A DNA stretch of 36,210 nucleotides from Planctomycetota bacterium (GTDB taxonomy: Bacteria; Planctomycetota; UBA1135; UBA2386): positions 1-36,210 of the forward strand of contig NYVR01000092.1 of NCBI GenBank assembly GCA_002684655.1, written 5' to 3'. The number at the start of each line of letters is the position of its first letter. Position 1 is the first letter of the stretch. The position numbers and the translations under genes are program-made. Below, in pieces: positions 22,662-31,698 of this stretch. The notes beneath the pieces were generated by a model. That model ran no database searches, was not told where the DNA came from, and worked only from the letters and a program-made list of their open reading frames with translations.

Positions 22662-24212
22662 ATGACTCGACTCGTCCGCGCCGCCACCTCGATCTCCGCG
22701 ATCACCCTGATGTCACGCATCTTCGGCTTGGTCCGAGATCGGCTGATGGCCCAGACGCTAGGTGCAGGGTGGGTGCAGGGGACGTTCCTGCTCGCTTGGA
22801 CGATCCCGAACCTGATGCGCAGGCTGCTGGGCGAGGGCGCCCTGTCGGCCTCGCTGTTGCCACAGTATGCCAAGACGCGGCGGCGAGACCCGGCAGCCGC
22901 CAAGCTGCTGCTAGAGGAGGTCATGGGCGCCGTAGTCAGCATCTTGACTCCGATCTGCCTCGTCGTCGCGACCGCCAGCCTGCTGATCCCAGCGGAGTGG
23001 CTGCCGGCTCCCGAGGAAGGCGGCACAGCGGCGATCCGCTTGCTGCTGATCCTCAACTCGATCTTGTTCGCCTACTCGCTGCCGATCTGCCTCGCCGCAG
23101 TCGCCACCGGCGCGCTGAACACGCTCGGATCCTTCGCGCTGCCGGCGTCGATCCCGATCGCGCTGAACGTGATCTGGATTGCTGCCCTGCTCGCAGCGAA
23201 GCCGCTGGGCCTCCTCGTAGATACGGACGTCGCGACCTTGGTCGCCGGCAGCTTAGCGTTCGGAGGCGGAGTCCAATTGCTGATCGTGATCACGCCGCTC
23301 GTGCGCCGCGGAGAGCTCGGTCGCATGCGCTTAGGACTGCCAAAGCGCGGCACGCCAGCGTTCACGGTCTTCGCGATGATGTTGCCAACAGTGCTGGGGA
23401 TGTCGCTGAACCAGATCAGCAGCATCATCGACCAGCTGCTCGCCTACTACGTGATCGAGCCTGGCTCGAACATGTACGTCTACCTCGCTAACCGCCTGCT
23501 GCTGTTCCCGCACGCGTTGACCGCGCTCGCCGTCGCTGTCGCGGTCTTCCCCAAGCTCGCTAACGAAGCGAGCGACGAGGACCGCGCGAAGATGCGCAAG
23601 ACGCTCGACCTGGCGGCGTCGGCGACGATCTTGGTGACCCTGCCCGCGGCGCTCGGCCTGATCCTGTTAGCCGATGACGTGGTTGAGGTCTTGTTCAGCG
23701 GCGGCCGCTTCGGCGCCGAGGAGGTCGCCCAGACCGTTCGAACCTCGATCTGTCTCGTCGCGGGCCTGCCGTTCCTCGGGCTCGCGCAGCTATACGCGCG
23801 GGCGTTCTACGCGGTCGGTGACACCGCGACACCCGCTCGCACGGCAGGGCAACTGGTCGTGCTCAATGTGCTAACCAGCGTGACGCTTGTGCTCACGACC
23901 AACCTCGGGACAGCCGCACTGACGCTCGCCAGCAGCCTCGCCTCTATGGGCAACGCGATAGCGCTATCGGCGCGGTTCCGACGGCACGCGCCCGCCGGGA
24001 TAGGTCTAGGGAGCGCGTGGCTCCGCTCCGCGGCAGCGACGGGCGCCATGGCGGCCGTCGTTCCGTTCGCCCGGATTGCCCCAGCCGACGCGCCGCTATG
24101 GCTGCGCGCTGGCGGCAACCTCGCGCTGCCTGTGAGCCTGGGGATCCTCGTCTATGTCGGCGCCCACGCGCTGATGGGCTCGCCCGAACTCAAGGCGCTG
24201 CGCCGACGCTGA
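22662..24212 (+). CDS. murJ: Lipid II flippase MurJ
   Basis: This is a 516-residue polytopic membrane protein of the MVF family that moves lipid II across the membrane for peptidoglycan synthesis. It opens with the family hallmark ATSISAITLMSRIFGLVRDRLMAQTLG, followed by FLLAWTIPNLMRRLLGEGALSASLLPQY, which contains the conserved NLMRRLxGEGA, and SLNQISSIIDQLLAYYV. About fourteen hydrophobic helices can be counted. FSGGRFGAEEVAQT and LPFLGLAQLYARAFYAVGDTATP are the usual MurJ C-terminal-half motifs. Its presence implies that the organism makes a peptidoglycan precursor pathway. Start at ATG 22662 begins the conserved region directly. It is divergent from apaH and stands as a single gene here. 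Confidence 0.95.
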   Translation: MTRLVRAATSISAITLMSRIFGLVRDRLMAQTLGAGWVQGTFLLAWTIPNLMRRLLGEGALSASLLPQYAKTRRRDPAAAKLLLEEVMGAVVSILTPICLVVATASLLIPAEWLPAPEEGGTAAIRLLLILNSILFAYSLPICLAAVATGALNTLGSFALPASIPIALNVIWIAALLAAKPLGLLVDTDVATLVAGSLAFGGGVQLLIVITPLVRRGELGRMRLGLPKRGTPAFTVFAMMLPTVLGMSLNQISSIIDQLLAYYVIEPGSNMYVYLANRLLLFPHALTALAVAVAVFPKLANEASDEDRAKMRKTLDLAASATILVTLPAALGLILLADDVVEVLFSGGRFGAEEVAQTVRTSICLVAGLPFLGLAQLYARAFYAVGDTATPARTAGQLVVLNVLTSVTLVLTTNLGTAALTLASSLASMGNAIALSARFRRHAPAGIGLGSAWLRSAAATGAMAAVVPFARIAPADAPLWLRAGGNLALPVSLGILVYVGAHALMGSPELKALRRR

Positions 24213-24215
24213 TCT

Positions 24216-24719
24216 TCACTCGATCCGCTCAAACTCAAGCCACGAACGCTCACCCTGCATCACGCGCAGCCCTCCTCGGACCGCGCGGACGACGCGCTGT
24301 TCCTGCGCACCGTCCTTGGCGAAGTGGAGCTCGCCAGACGTGTCCGAGAAGAACTCCAACCGCGTGGTCATGCGCACCCCCCTGTCTGTAGGCCGCCACT
24401 CTCGGACGCCGGCGTTAACCAACGGATGCTCCTCGTCCGGGCCAGGCGCCGCGAGCTGCAAGCACAAGTGCCGCCGCGTGATCACGAGGTAGCCCTTGCT
24501 CTTACGAAGGTCCGCGATGCCGCCCTTGACCCGACCAGTGAGACGGTAGACGCCCTCGTATGGGTGCCGTTCCGGCGTCCCCGGTATCGCCGCGCGCGCG
24601 CGCTTCGTAGTCGCCGGCGCCTGCTTAGTAGGGTCCTGTAGCCACTCGCCACGGCTCGCTGCGACCCCGCATATCGACGCCAGCAACAGGCAGGACCGGA
24701 TTCGTGAGGAGTTCATCAT
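24216..24719 (-). CDS. Small exported protein of unknown function
   Basis: This 167-residue protein is not recognised. A signal peptide is visible (NSSRIRSCLLLASICGVAAS), followed by a linker rich in Lys, Thr, Ala and Pro (KQAPATTKRARAAIPGTPE) and a compact region of predicted strands (YEGVYRLTGRVKGGIADL, GYLVITRRHLCLQL, MTTRLEFFSDTSGELHF). A two-ATG start (MMNSS) overlaps the stop of the preceding membrane-anchored gene as ATGA, so they are coupled and may work together outside the membrane. The 3' end lies three bases from the convergent murJ stop. Confidence 0.72.
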   Translation of the reverse strand: MMNSSRIRSCLLLASICGVAASRGEWLQDPTKQAPATTKRARAAIPGTPERHPYEGVYRLTGRVKGGIADLRKSKGYLVITRRHLCLQLAAPGPDEEHPLVNAGVREWRPTDRGVRMTTRLEFFSDTSGELHFAKDGAQEQRVVRAVRGGLRVMQGERSWLEFERIE

Positions 24720-25906
24720 TTTTCGAGAAGCAGCTCAACGCGCTCGAGGCGCAGACCAGGCGTGAGGGTGACCGGTCGGGACGCGAACAAGGGCTCACCC
24801 TTGCGACGCTTCGGTCGCCACTGCGCTTCGACGGTTCGACGACCCGGCAGCAAATTCGTCAGCTTAAATGAGCCGTCTTGGTCTGTGCGGACCGCGCGAC
24901 GCTGCTCGATCCAAACCACCGCGTTCGGCATAGCCCGGAGGTCAGGACCCAAGACACGGCCAGCGACCGTCGCGCCGCGCGAAACCCTCAGTTCGAATTC
25001 TCCGCCTCGCACCGTCCTCGCCTCGTCGTAAGCGACGGTGTCGGGCAGGCCGTGGCAGATCAGGCGGGCCTCGATGTCCGCGCCGACGTGGTCGATCACG
25101 AGGCGCCCGCTCGGGTCTGGTCGCGCCTGCACTCCGGGCAGGCCGCGCGCGAGCACGAGCAGGTCCTGAGGCTGCAAGCCAACGTCCGCGTCGACGACCA
25201 CCCTGCCGCGTCGCGGCTGCGTCCGCGTCATCGTCACGACCACGTCCTCAGGCGTCGACTCGGAGACGCTCGGCAGCCGCTGGTGCGCAATCTCGAAGCC
25301 GGAGGCCCGCACGCGCAGACCCAGCGCGTCTAGTTGGCCGTCGTAGCCGGAGACCGTAACGACGCCCTGCTCATCGGTCTCTGCGCGCGCGAGGTCTACC
25401 CCGTGCTCACCGCCGCCCATCACGAAGACCTCTGCGCCGACGACGGGGCGAAACCCTGCACAACGCCAGCCCATGCACCAGAAGTAGACGGGCTCAGCTA
25501 CGCGGGCAGTGAGGGTCGCCGCGCCGCGGAGCGTGATCACCTTCGGCGACTTTCCCAGCCGCAAGTTCGCAAACCCCGCGCCGAACCCCTCGCCCTGGTA
25601 ACGGACAACGCTGTATTCGGGCACGAGGTCTGCGCCCAACGTGACGGTCGACTCTTTCGATGTCATCCGACCGAGCGGGGGCGGGGGCGACGGCGAAGAA
25701 AACGCCAAGCGATCCGGGAAGAAGGTCAGGTCAAGCTCGGGCGACTGATCAGCTGGCGCGTCAAAGCGGACCACGACGTGATTCGCCGCGTAGTATTGGC
25801 GCCACTTCCACGCCCCAAAGCTAAGGGCCGCTGTCGTCACCACGACCAACATCGGCTTCCACGACCAATTGGTCGAAGATCGTCGTCGAGATCGAGAGCT
25901 TGCCAC
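24716..25906 (-). CDS. Membrane-anchored protein with a carboxypeptidase-regulatory-like domain
   Basis: It is a predicted type II membrane protein of about 396 residues: a basic Ser/Arg-rich N terminus, a single transmembrane helix (MLVVVTTAALSFGAWKW) and an extracytoplasmic beta-rich body. The C-terminal part is a clear CarboxypepD_reg/CNA-B-type sandwich (TVAGRVLGPDLRAMPNAV, TDQDGSFKLTNLLPGRRTVE); an earlier module reads AETDEQGVVTVSGYDGQLD. A region with WCMGWRCAGF may hold a disulfide. Start choice: GTG at 25906 (8 nt after a -10-like TTATCT at 25915-25920) or ATG at 25852; longer in-frame starts lie inside the divergent sixA gene. Its stop overlaps the next gene's start. The role is unknown, probably adhesion or cell-surface structure. 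Confidence 0.74.
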   Translation of the reverse strand: MASSRSRRRSSTNWSWKPMLVVVTTAALSFGAWKWRQYYAANHVVVRFDAPADQSPELDLTFFPDRLAFSSPSPPPPLGRMTSKESTVTLGADLVPEYSVVRYQGEGFGAGFANLRLGKSPKVITLRGAATLTARVAEPVYFWCMGWRCAGFRPVVGAEVFVMGGGEHGVDLARAETDEQGVVTVSGYDGQLDALGLRVRASGFEIAHQRLPSVSESTPEDVVVTMTRTQPRRGRVVVDADVGLQPQDLLVLARGLPGVQARPDPSGRLVIDHVGADIEARLICHGLPDTVAYDEARTVRGGEFELRVSRGATVAGRVLGPDLRAMPNAVVWIEQRRAVRTDQDGSFKLTNLLPGRRTVEAQWRPKRRKGEPLFASRPVTLTPGLRLERVELLLEK

Positions 25907-25935
25907 GACCGAGAAGATAACGTTCGCTTCACGCG

Positions 25936-26433
25936 ATGTGGATCTACCTGCTGCGCCACGGCATCGCCGAGGATCCTCGACCAGGGCTGGTCGACGACGA
26001 TCGAGCGCTGACCGACGAAGGCCGAGCTCGCCTGCGCGCCGCGAGCAGAGCATGGTCTCTGCTCGTTCATCCGCCCGAACTCGTCATCACGAGCCCGCTC
26101 CGCCGCGCGCGCGAGACCGCCGAAATCTTCCGCAACACGTTCGACGTTGAGGCGCCGCTCCGGGTCGAGGAGGCGGTCGTCCCCGGCGCGGGGCCTGCGC
26201 GCGTCGTGACGTTGCTCGAATCTGAGATGCTGTCCCGGACCGGGAGCGTCGCCGTCGTCGGCCATGAACCAAACATCGGCTACGTGCTCGGCGCGCTGCT
26301 GACCGGTCAGCTCCGGGTCCACGTGTCGCTGGACCGAGGCGCGCTGGTCGGGCTCCAGTCGGAAGGTACGACGAGCCTAATCACGGGGCTGCGCTTCGTC
26401 CTCAGTCAACAGGACGCGGCGAAGATCACTTAA
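25936..26433 (+). CDS. sixA: SixA-type phosphohistidine phosphatase
   Basis: This 165-residue histidine phosphatase superfamily member has the compact SixA architecture. The RHG catalytic motif is in IYLLRHGIAED (Arg7, His8), the second phosphate-binding arginines are in ITSPLRRARETAEIF, and the second catalytic histidine is in VAVVGHEPNIGYVL. SixA removes phosphate from the phosphohistidine of phosphotransfer proteins; in other organisms relatives act on PTS HPr or NPr. No histidine kinase or phosphotransfer gene is adjacent. Its start is 29 bp from the divergent anchored-protein gene, and its last eight bases overlap the convergent 988-residue beta-sandwich protein gene. Confidence 0.9.
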   Translation: MWIYLLRHGIAEDPRPGLVDDDRALTDEGRARLRAASRAWSLLVHPPELVITSPLRRARETAEIFRNTFDVEAPLRVEEAVVPGAGPARVVTLLESEMLSRTGSVAVVGHEPNIGYVLGALLTGQLRVHVSLDRGALVGLQSEGTTSLITGLRFVLSQQDAAKIT

Positions 26434-29392
26434 CACGGGCGGTCAGCTTGACGTCCTTAGCGCCGTCGACGCCGACGTTGATGATCCCGCACGCGTAGGT
26501 CGTTCGCTCGCGGCCGCGCCTGCCGACGATCAGCTCTGCCTCGTACTGGCCCGGCTGCACGTCGTCGGTGGAGAAGCTCCCGTCCTTGTCGACGCCGAAG
26601 CCGACTTTGCCGTCGTCCGGATCACCTGGCGCTGGGTCACCGATGCGCTGAAGGGTCATGTAGCGCCAACGCCCCTTGTCTGGGATCCCCGACATGTCCA
26701 CGGTCCCAGTAGCCATCAGCTTGGCCTTCAGCTGCACGACCAGACCCGTAATGGGCAGCGTGGCCTTCACCTCGAGGTCTTTGAGCTCGGCTTCGAAGGC
26801 CTGATCGTCGTCACCGCCGCGCACGCGGATCGTGTAGGAGGCCTCGGCCACATCACGGAAAACGAAGGTCCCGTCGTCGTTCGTCCCGACGAACTTTCGG
26901 ACGCGCCCGTCGTCACCGCGCGCCCCCAGCTGCGCGCGGGCCTGCACATACATCTTCGCTGCCGGTCTTCCATCGGGTAGGTAGACGACGCCGCTGATCG
27001 AAGACGTGTTGATGTCGACGGTGAGCTCCCGCGGCTCACCCTCGGCGAGCTCAAGCGTCTGCGACCACATCGCCTGCCCGGGGCCCATGAACATGCCGCC
27101 TTCGCTCCCCATCACGGCGACGCTGCCCTTTCCGGCGGAGACGACGCCGAGATCAAAGCGCCCGCGCTCGTCGACCTCGCCCGCAAAGCGCCGCTTATTG
27201 AGCCTGGCGACGATCGTGTAGCCCTCAGCTGCCCGGCCGTTGATCGTCACCGACCCCGTCAACCGGGCCGTCGGACCATCGAGCGGCTTGTCGCCGACCT
27301 CCAGCCTGACCTCGGCATCTTGACCCGACACGATCTCCACGCGCTCGCTCGGCATCTTGGCGTCGATAAACATCGACTGCGCGATCTCGAACGTCGCCCC
27401 AGGTGATCGCAGCGTGTCTAGCGAGCTGACGGCAGCGACCCAGTAGCGGCCAGGTTGCAGATTGCGGACTACGAAGGTCCCGTCGAGGCCCGCGGTGACC
27501 AGCTGCGGCACCCCCTCTAACGGTCCGCGCGGCCCTCCGCCGCCTCCTCGCACGATCGCGACGCTGAACTTGCCCGGTAGCGGCGGCTTGCCGTTCTCGC
27601 TCAGCACACCGCGCAGCGCGCCCGGCTGGATCATCGTCAACAAAAGCTCTTGCTGCTCCTTCGCCTCGCCGTGAACGACGCCCCAGAGCGGGTGGTCGGC
27701 GCTGACGCGCAGCGAGGTCGCGCGGATCTTGTCGATGGTGACGCGTCCGTCCTCGTTGGTGCGTCCGCAGTTAACGGGGACTTCGACGATCCGGTCACCG
27801 CGCGGCTCTGCGTAGATCGCGACGTTGCGGATCGGCTGCTGTTCTTGATCGACGACGCGCACCGCGAAGAGATTGGGCGCCTTCAGCTTGACCGAGGCAG
27901 CGACGTCTTCTTCGACGATCTCGAACACCGCTGAGCCCGTCGCTTGACCCTCTACGTCCGCGAGCAGCGTGTAGGTCCCTGCGTGCAGATCAGACACCGT
28001 CCACTGACCTTCATCGACGCGCTTCAAGCGCTCTTCCAGCGGGACGGGCGGCGCGAACCCCATCAAATACATCTCCGCGGCGCCGTCGCCCTTGCGGCCC
28101 CGCAGCAAGCGGAACCTCACCTTCTCCGCCGGCGAACCGTCCGCGAGCTGCACGGAGATCGTCGCCGAGAACATGGCTGGCAGCGTCACCACGACGTCGC
28201 CGTTGATCGACTGTGGATCGGCGAGCACCCAGGCGTGCTTGGGCGAGCGACGCGCCGCTACCGTCACCTTGCCGGGAGCGAAGCCCGTCCCGTCGATCTC
28301 ACCTGCCGCGTTGGTCTCGCCGAGCAGTTGGGCCAAGTCCACAGGCACGAGCGACAGCGTCGAACCCGCAGCGACCTCCGCGCCGGCGATCGGGTCACCC
28401 TTGGTGTCGACTACCTTGGCGTAGAGCTCTTCACCCAAGCGCATGCCGACGCGCCCGATGTTCTTCTCTTGACCGGCGCGCACGATCACGCTGTCCCGAA
28501 CAAACGAGAGGTGGTCGCGCGCTGTCACGGCGAACATGTTGCTACCGGGAATCACTCCGACGAGCCGGAACGATCCGTCGGCGGCAGAGCGCGTCGTCGG
28601 GATCGGGAAGTCGTCGAAGACGCGCTTCACCCAGGGCGGCATCGGAAGCACGCTGACCGGCGCCCGCGGCTCGCGGATCAGCAGCGCCCCCTCGGGGTCA
28701 AAGCGCTCAGCAGGGAAGAAGCGGGCCAACGCGCCAGGGATGTCAGCGGCCCGTATAAGCGCGTCTGGCAGCGGCTCCCCCTCGGCGTCGTAGACCACGC
28801 CGGTGATTACGCCGGCGTTGTTCAGCACGACGTCGCCGAGATCAACGATCTCGCCGGGGGACGGCGCCTTGGCGAGGACCTGGTGGGTCGGCGCGTCGGT
28901 GTTCATCCCAGCGAACATCAGATAGAAGCCCCGCGGCCAGACGCCGGTGATCTCGAACCGACCGTCGTCGCCGGTGAGCGCCTCGCCCGCGACGAGCTGC
29001 GGCGTGAAATCTGCAGGGTCTGCGAACAAGTCGGCCTGGATGTTCAGGACCGAGTCCATCGCGCCTCGATAGATGCGGACGCCGGTCTGCGGGACCGGCG
29101 CCTTGCGGAAATCCACCACGCGCCCGCGGAACCCGCACAGACCTGCACGGATATCAGGGTCGTCGAGCAGCGGATTCCCGCGCGTCGCGACCGCCTCGCG
29201 CGCGACGACGTCTCCTCTGGGCGGCAGCGCAGCCTCAGCGGCGACCACCTGCGTTTCAGCGGCGCGACCCGAACCCGCTGCGACATTCGGCGCGAGCGAC
29301 GGCGGCGCCGCCGCGTCTCCTAGCAACCACCATGAGCCGACCGCGGCGACGACGATCAAGAAAAGGAGCGTGATGGTTAGGGATCTCTGCAT
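26426..29392 (-). CDS. Large membrane-anchored multi-domain carboxypeptidase-regulatory-like protein
   Basis: The 988-residue chain has one N-terminal transmembrane helix (TITLLFLIVVAAVGSWWLL) and then only repeated beta-sandwich modules. At least seven open with the CarboxypepD_reg pattern of Gly/Val strand, residue pair, and a G-x-P-x-x-x-A turn: GVITGVVYDAEGEPLPDALI, LYAKVVDTKGDPIAGAEV, FAVRVVDQEQQPIRNVAI, GALRGVLSENGKPPLPGKF, LTGSVTINGRAAEGYTIV and SISGVVYLPDGRPAAKMYV, each followed by a D-G-x-F or D-E-x-G-x-F/V element. No catalytic motif is seen, so it is likely a structural or adhesive cell-surface protein. It is downstream of the NUDIX gene on the same strand (75 bp gap) and its 3' end overlaps sixA by eight bases. 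Confidence 0.8.
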   Translation of the reverse strand: MQRSLTITLLFLIVVAAVGSWWLLGDAAAPPSLAPNVAAGSGRAAETQVVAAEAALPPRGDVVAREAVATRGNPLLDDPDIRAGLCGFRGRVVDFRKAPVPQTGVRIYRGAMDSVLNIQADLFADPADFTPQLVAGEALTGDDGRFEITGVWPRGFYLMFAGMNTDAPTHQVLAKAPSPGEIVDLGDVVLNNAGVITGVVYDAEGEPLPDALIRAADIPGALARFFPAERFDPEGALLIREPRAPVSVLPMPPWVKRVFDDFPIPTTRSAADGSFRLVGVIPGSNMFAVTARDHLSFVRDSVIVRAGQEKNIGRVGMRLGEELYAKVVDTKGDPIAGAEVAAGSTLSLVPVDLAQLLGETNAAGEIDGTGFAPGKVTVAARRSPKHAWVLADPQSINGDVVVTLPAMFSATISVQLADGSPAEKVRFRLLRGRKGDGAAEMYLMGFAPPVPLEERLKRVDEGQWTVSDLHAGTYTLLADVEGQATGSAVFEIVEEDVAASVKLKAPNLFAVRVVDQEQQPIRNVAIYAEPRGDRIVEVPVNCGRTNEDGRVTIDKIRATSLRVSADHPLWGVVHGEAKEQQELLLTMIQPGALRGVLSENGKPPLPGKFSVAIVRGGGGGPRGPLEGVPQLVTAGLDGTFVVRNLQPGRYWVAAVSSLDTLRSPGATFEIAQSMFIDAKMPSERVEIVSGQDAEVRLEVGDKPLDGPTARLTGSVTINGRAAEGYTIVARLNKRRFAGEVDERGRFDLGVVSAGKGSVAVMGSEGGMFMGPGQAMWSQTLELAEGEPRELTVDINTSSISGVVYLPDGRPAAKMYVQARAQLGARGDDGRVRKFVGTNDDGTFVFRDVAEASYTIRVRGGDDDQAFEAELKDLEVKATLPITGLVVQLKAKLMATGTVDMSGIPDKGRWRYMTLQRIGDPAPGDPDDGKVGFGVDKDGSFSTDDVQPGQYEAELIVGRRGRERTTYACGIINVGVDGAKDVKLTARVK

Positions 29393-29467
29393 AACAACGA
29401 GGAAGACAAGATGCAGTGGCCGAACAGCGGCCCATTCTGCCGGCGTTTGCGCGGGGCGCGCTAATTA

Positions 29468-30019
29468 TTACGCGTCAGCCAGCTCGTGGGCTCGCCACAT
29501 AGCGATCGTCGCGAGCACGATCGCGTGGTCAATCTCGCCGCTGCGAACGAGCCCGTCGATGTCGGCCGCAGCTACGGTCACGACCTCTATGTCCTCGCTG
29601 AGGTCCTGCTGCAGCTCGCCTGCGCTCGTGCATCCCTTGGCAAGGAAGACAAAGCAACGGTTCGTCATCATCGAAGGATTCGGGTTGTTGTCGCCCAGCG
29701 TAATCCACTCGGCAGCAACGTGACCGGTCTCCTCCCTCAGCTCTCGCGCCGCGGCGTGCAGCGGGTCCACTTCGCCGGGGTCGATCAGACCGCCTGGGAG
29801 CTCCAGTGATACGCGCTCGTTACCTTGGCGCCACTGCCGCACAAACACGACCTCACCGTCGGCCGTGACGGGGACGATGTTGACCCAGTTGGCCGTGTCG
29901 ATCAGGAAGAAGGGGACCTCGACGCCGGTCCGCGGCGAGCGCTGACGCGAACATCGGACGTCGAATACGAGGTGTTGCGTGAGGATCTCGTCGCCGAGCT
30001 TCTCCCAGGGTTTGGTCAT
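29468..30019 (-). CDS. NUDIX hydrolase, ADP-ribose pyrophosphatase-like
   Basis: This 183-residue cytoplasmic enzyme is predicted to hydrolyse a nucleoside diphosphate linked to another moiety, with ADP-ribose the usual substrate of this branch. It begins MTKPWEKLGDE, and shows VVFVRQWRQGNERVSLELPGG then the Nudix box GGLIDPGE...ARELREETGHV. The box has eight residues rather than seven between its first glutamate and the REL; this one-residue insertion occurs in some family members. MTNRCFVFLAKG is the following family element. The ATG at 30019 overlaps the upstream gene stop as ATGA; a longer in-frame reading would extend into that gene and is rejected. Its coupling to two beta-sandwich surface proteins is unexplained. 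Confidence 0.9.
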   Translation of the reverse strand: MTKPWEKLGDEILTQHLVFDVRCSRQRSPRTGVEVPFFLIDTANWVNIVPVTADGEVVFVRQWRQGNERVSLELPGGLIDPGEVDPLHAAARELREETGHVAAEWITLGDNNPNPSMMTNRCFVFLAKGCTSAGELQQDLSEDIEVVTVAAADIDGLVRSGEIDHAIVLATIAMWRAHELADA

Positions 30020-31686
30020 CTTCCTAGTTCGAGTCCTTGCAGGCGTTGCCCGGCCGTCGCCGTGGCAGCGTATTCGAGCTGTCGAGGTCCGTTGACCACG
30101 AGGTAGCCATCGCCGAAGCGCGCCGTCTCCAGCACGAAAGCTCCAGCGGCGTCCGTCTTGATCACGTTTGGGAGATCGACGATGGCGCCGTCGAGCACGC
30201 GTCGACCGAGCGCGACGGGTGGCTGCACCGCGTTCGAAGGCCGCCACCGCACAGATGCGTCACCGAGCGGAAACCCGCCAGGTCCGAAGAGCACGCCCTC
30301 GAACGTCGCCGTCAACCCGGACGCCACGCGCTCGTCGGTCGTGGCCGGCAACAAGTCGTAGTTCGCGAAGCCTGCGCCGGGGTCCACCAACTCCGAGTAG
30401 GTCAGGTGACGCGGCGCCTGGACAATCAACCGCGCCGCAATGTCGCCTGCAGACAGCAGCGCGAAGGTCCCGTCGACGCCAGTCCTGGTCGTCACCGCGC
30501 CGCCGCCCGCGACCTGCCAGATGACGGTCGCGCCCGGCACAGGCTGCAGCCCCGGCCGAGTGCGCACGCACCCCCGCAGCGGCGTCCTCTGCAGCGGCTC
30601 TAGACGTATTCGCCGACCGCGCGACGGGGCGGGCACCGCGTCGACGGCGGCCGGCCGGTGCAGCGCGTGCCGCACCAGCAGCGTCTGCACGCCGGACGGC
30701 AAGGGCCCGATCTCAAACGCGCCGTCCACGCCCGTCGTCGCGGTGAGGCCCAGCGGATCACCGCCGCGCAGCGTGACGCGCGCTCCAGACAGCGCGACCC
30801 CGGCCGTGTCCGTGACGCGACCGGCGACGGCGACGCCCGCCGTCATTTGCACGACCTGCGCCGGGGGCTCAGGTCCGCTGCGAACTTGGACCGCGGTAGC
30901 CGCGACCAAGCCAGAGGTCGTCGCGGCCTGTAGCTGGTAGCGACCTGACGCGGCGAAACGCACCGCGAGCGCGGATGCGCGCGAACGATAGACGTGATCG
31001 TCTGCCGCCCCGGCGTGAAGGTTCTGATCTCGACTCACTTCACGCGCGACCATCATCAGGTGCTCAGACCAGGCGCGCTGCTCGATCGGGTCCATCGCAG
31101 ACAAGCTTCGACCGTCGCTTGATGACAACCCAGACGTCCCGGCGAACCGCACGAAGACGTCGTCGACAGGTCGGCCTCGCGAATCAACGAACTCAAAGCG
31201 GCGCACACAAGACCACGCGTCGGAGACGAGGCGCACGGTCTGAGGGTCCTGCTCGTCGCTGCCCGGTCGCGCAGGCGCCAGTCGCAGAAGAAAACCCTCG
31301 GCCACGACTGCGAGCTGGGCAGGCTCTTCGAGCGGCACGAAAGCCAGCCCGCGCTCGTCCGTGAACGCGAGGTCTGCGCCCGTCGCCAGCCGGCGCACGA
31401 CAGCGCCCACCACCGGCTCTTCGCCGACATGCTCCACGACGCGCAAGCACACGGTCGGCCGGTCGGCGAGCCGTCCCGGGTCAATCTCGACAACCGCTGT
31501 GCGCGCCGCTTCGACACCGTCCGGGAGCGAGTTCGGACCCAGCGCAGGCCGCCCCAGGGCGTCCCCTGTGTCTAGAACGACCGGCGCGACGACGCCAGGC
31601 GGCGCGTCGAGCGCGCCGGATCGGGCGAACCACATCACGGCGCCGCCGAGCGCGACCAGGGCTAAGAGCAACAGCGCAGCTCGCAT
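30016..31686 (-). CDS. Membrane-anchored carboxypeptidase-regulatory-like protein
   Basis: Starting at the ATG at 31686, the 556-residue chain has an N-terminal transmembrane helix (RAALLLLALVALGGAVMW) and a long extracytoplasmic part. CarboxypepD_reg-like sandwiches are visible at VAVAGRVTDTAGVALSGARV (with TGVDGAFEIGPLPSGVQTLL) and PLRGCVRTRPGLQPVPGATV (with TGVDGTFALLS), and a further one at TFEGVLFGPGGFPLGDASV (with TDAAGAFVLE). The first 250 residues are less clear. It is the third protein of this type within 7 kb. Its stop overlaps the NUDIX start (ATGA), and it is divergent, with a symmetric palindrome, from the GT39-like gene. Function unknown; adhesion or surface structure is plausible. 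Confidence 0.78.
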   Translation of the reverse strand: MRAALLLLALVALGGAVMWFARSGALDAPPGVVAPVVLDTGDALGRPALGPNSLPDGVEAARTAVVEIDPGRLADRPTVCLRVVEHVGEEPVVGAVVRRLATGADLAFTDERGLAFVPLEEPAQLAVVAEGFLLRLAPARPGSDEQDPQTVRLVSDAWSCVRRFEFVDSRGRPVDDVFVRFAGTSGLSSSDGRSLSAMDPIEQRAWSEHLMMVAREVSRDQNLHAGAADDHVYRSRASALAVRFAASGRYQLQAATTSGLVAATAVQVRSGPEPPAQVVQMTAGVAVAGRVTDTAGVALSGARVTLRGGDPLGLTATTGVDGAFEIGPLPSGVQTLLVRHALHRPAAVDAVPAPSRGRRIRLEPLQRTPLRGCVRTRPGLQPVPGATVIWQVAGGGAVTTRTGVDGTFALLSAGDIAARLIVQAPRHLTYSELVDPGAGFANYDLLPATTDERVASGLTATFEGVLFGPGGFPLGDASVRWRPSNAVQPPVALGRRVLDGAIVDLPNVIKTDAAGAFVLETARFGDGYLVVNGPRQLEYAATATAGQRLQGLELGR

Positions 31687-31698
31687 GACAGGCGCAAG

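Noticed and set aside
27944-29323. 459-codon plus-strand open frame antisense to the 988-residue beta-sandwich protein
   Set aside because: Arg/His/Asp-rich low-complexity translation typical of GC-rich antisense shadow; the opposite strand has clear repeated modules and an N-terminal anchor.
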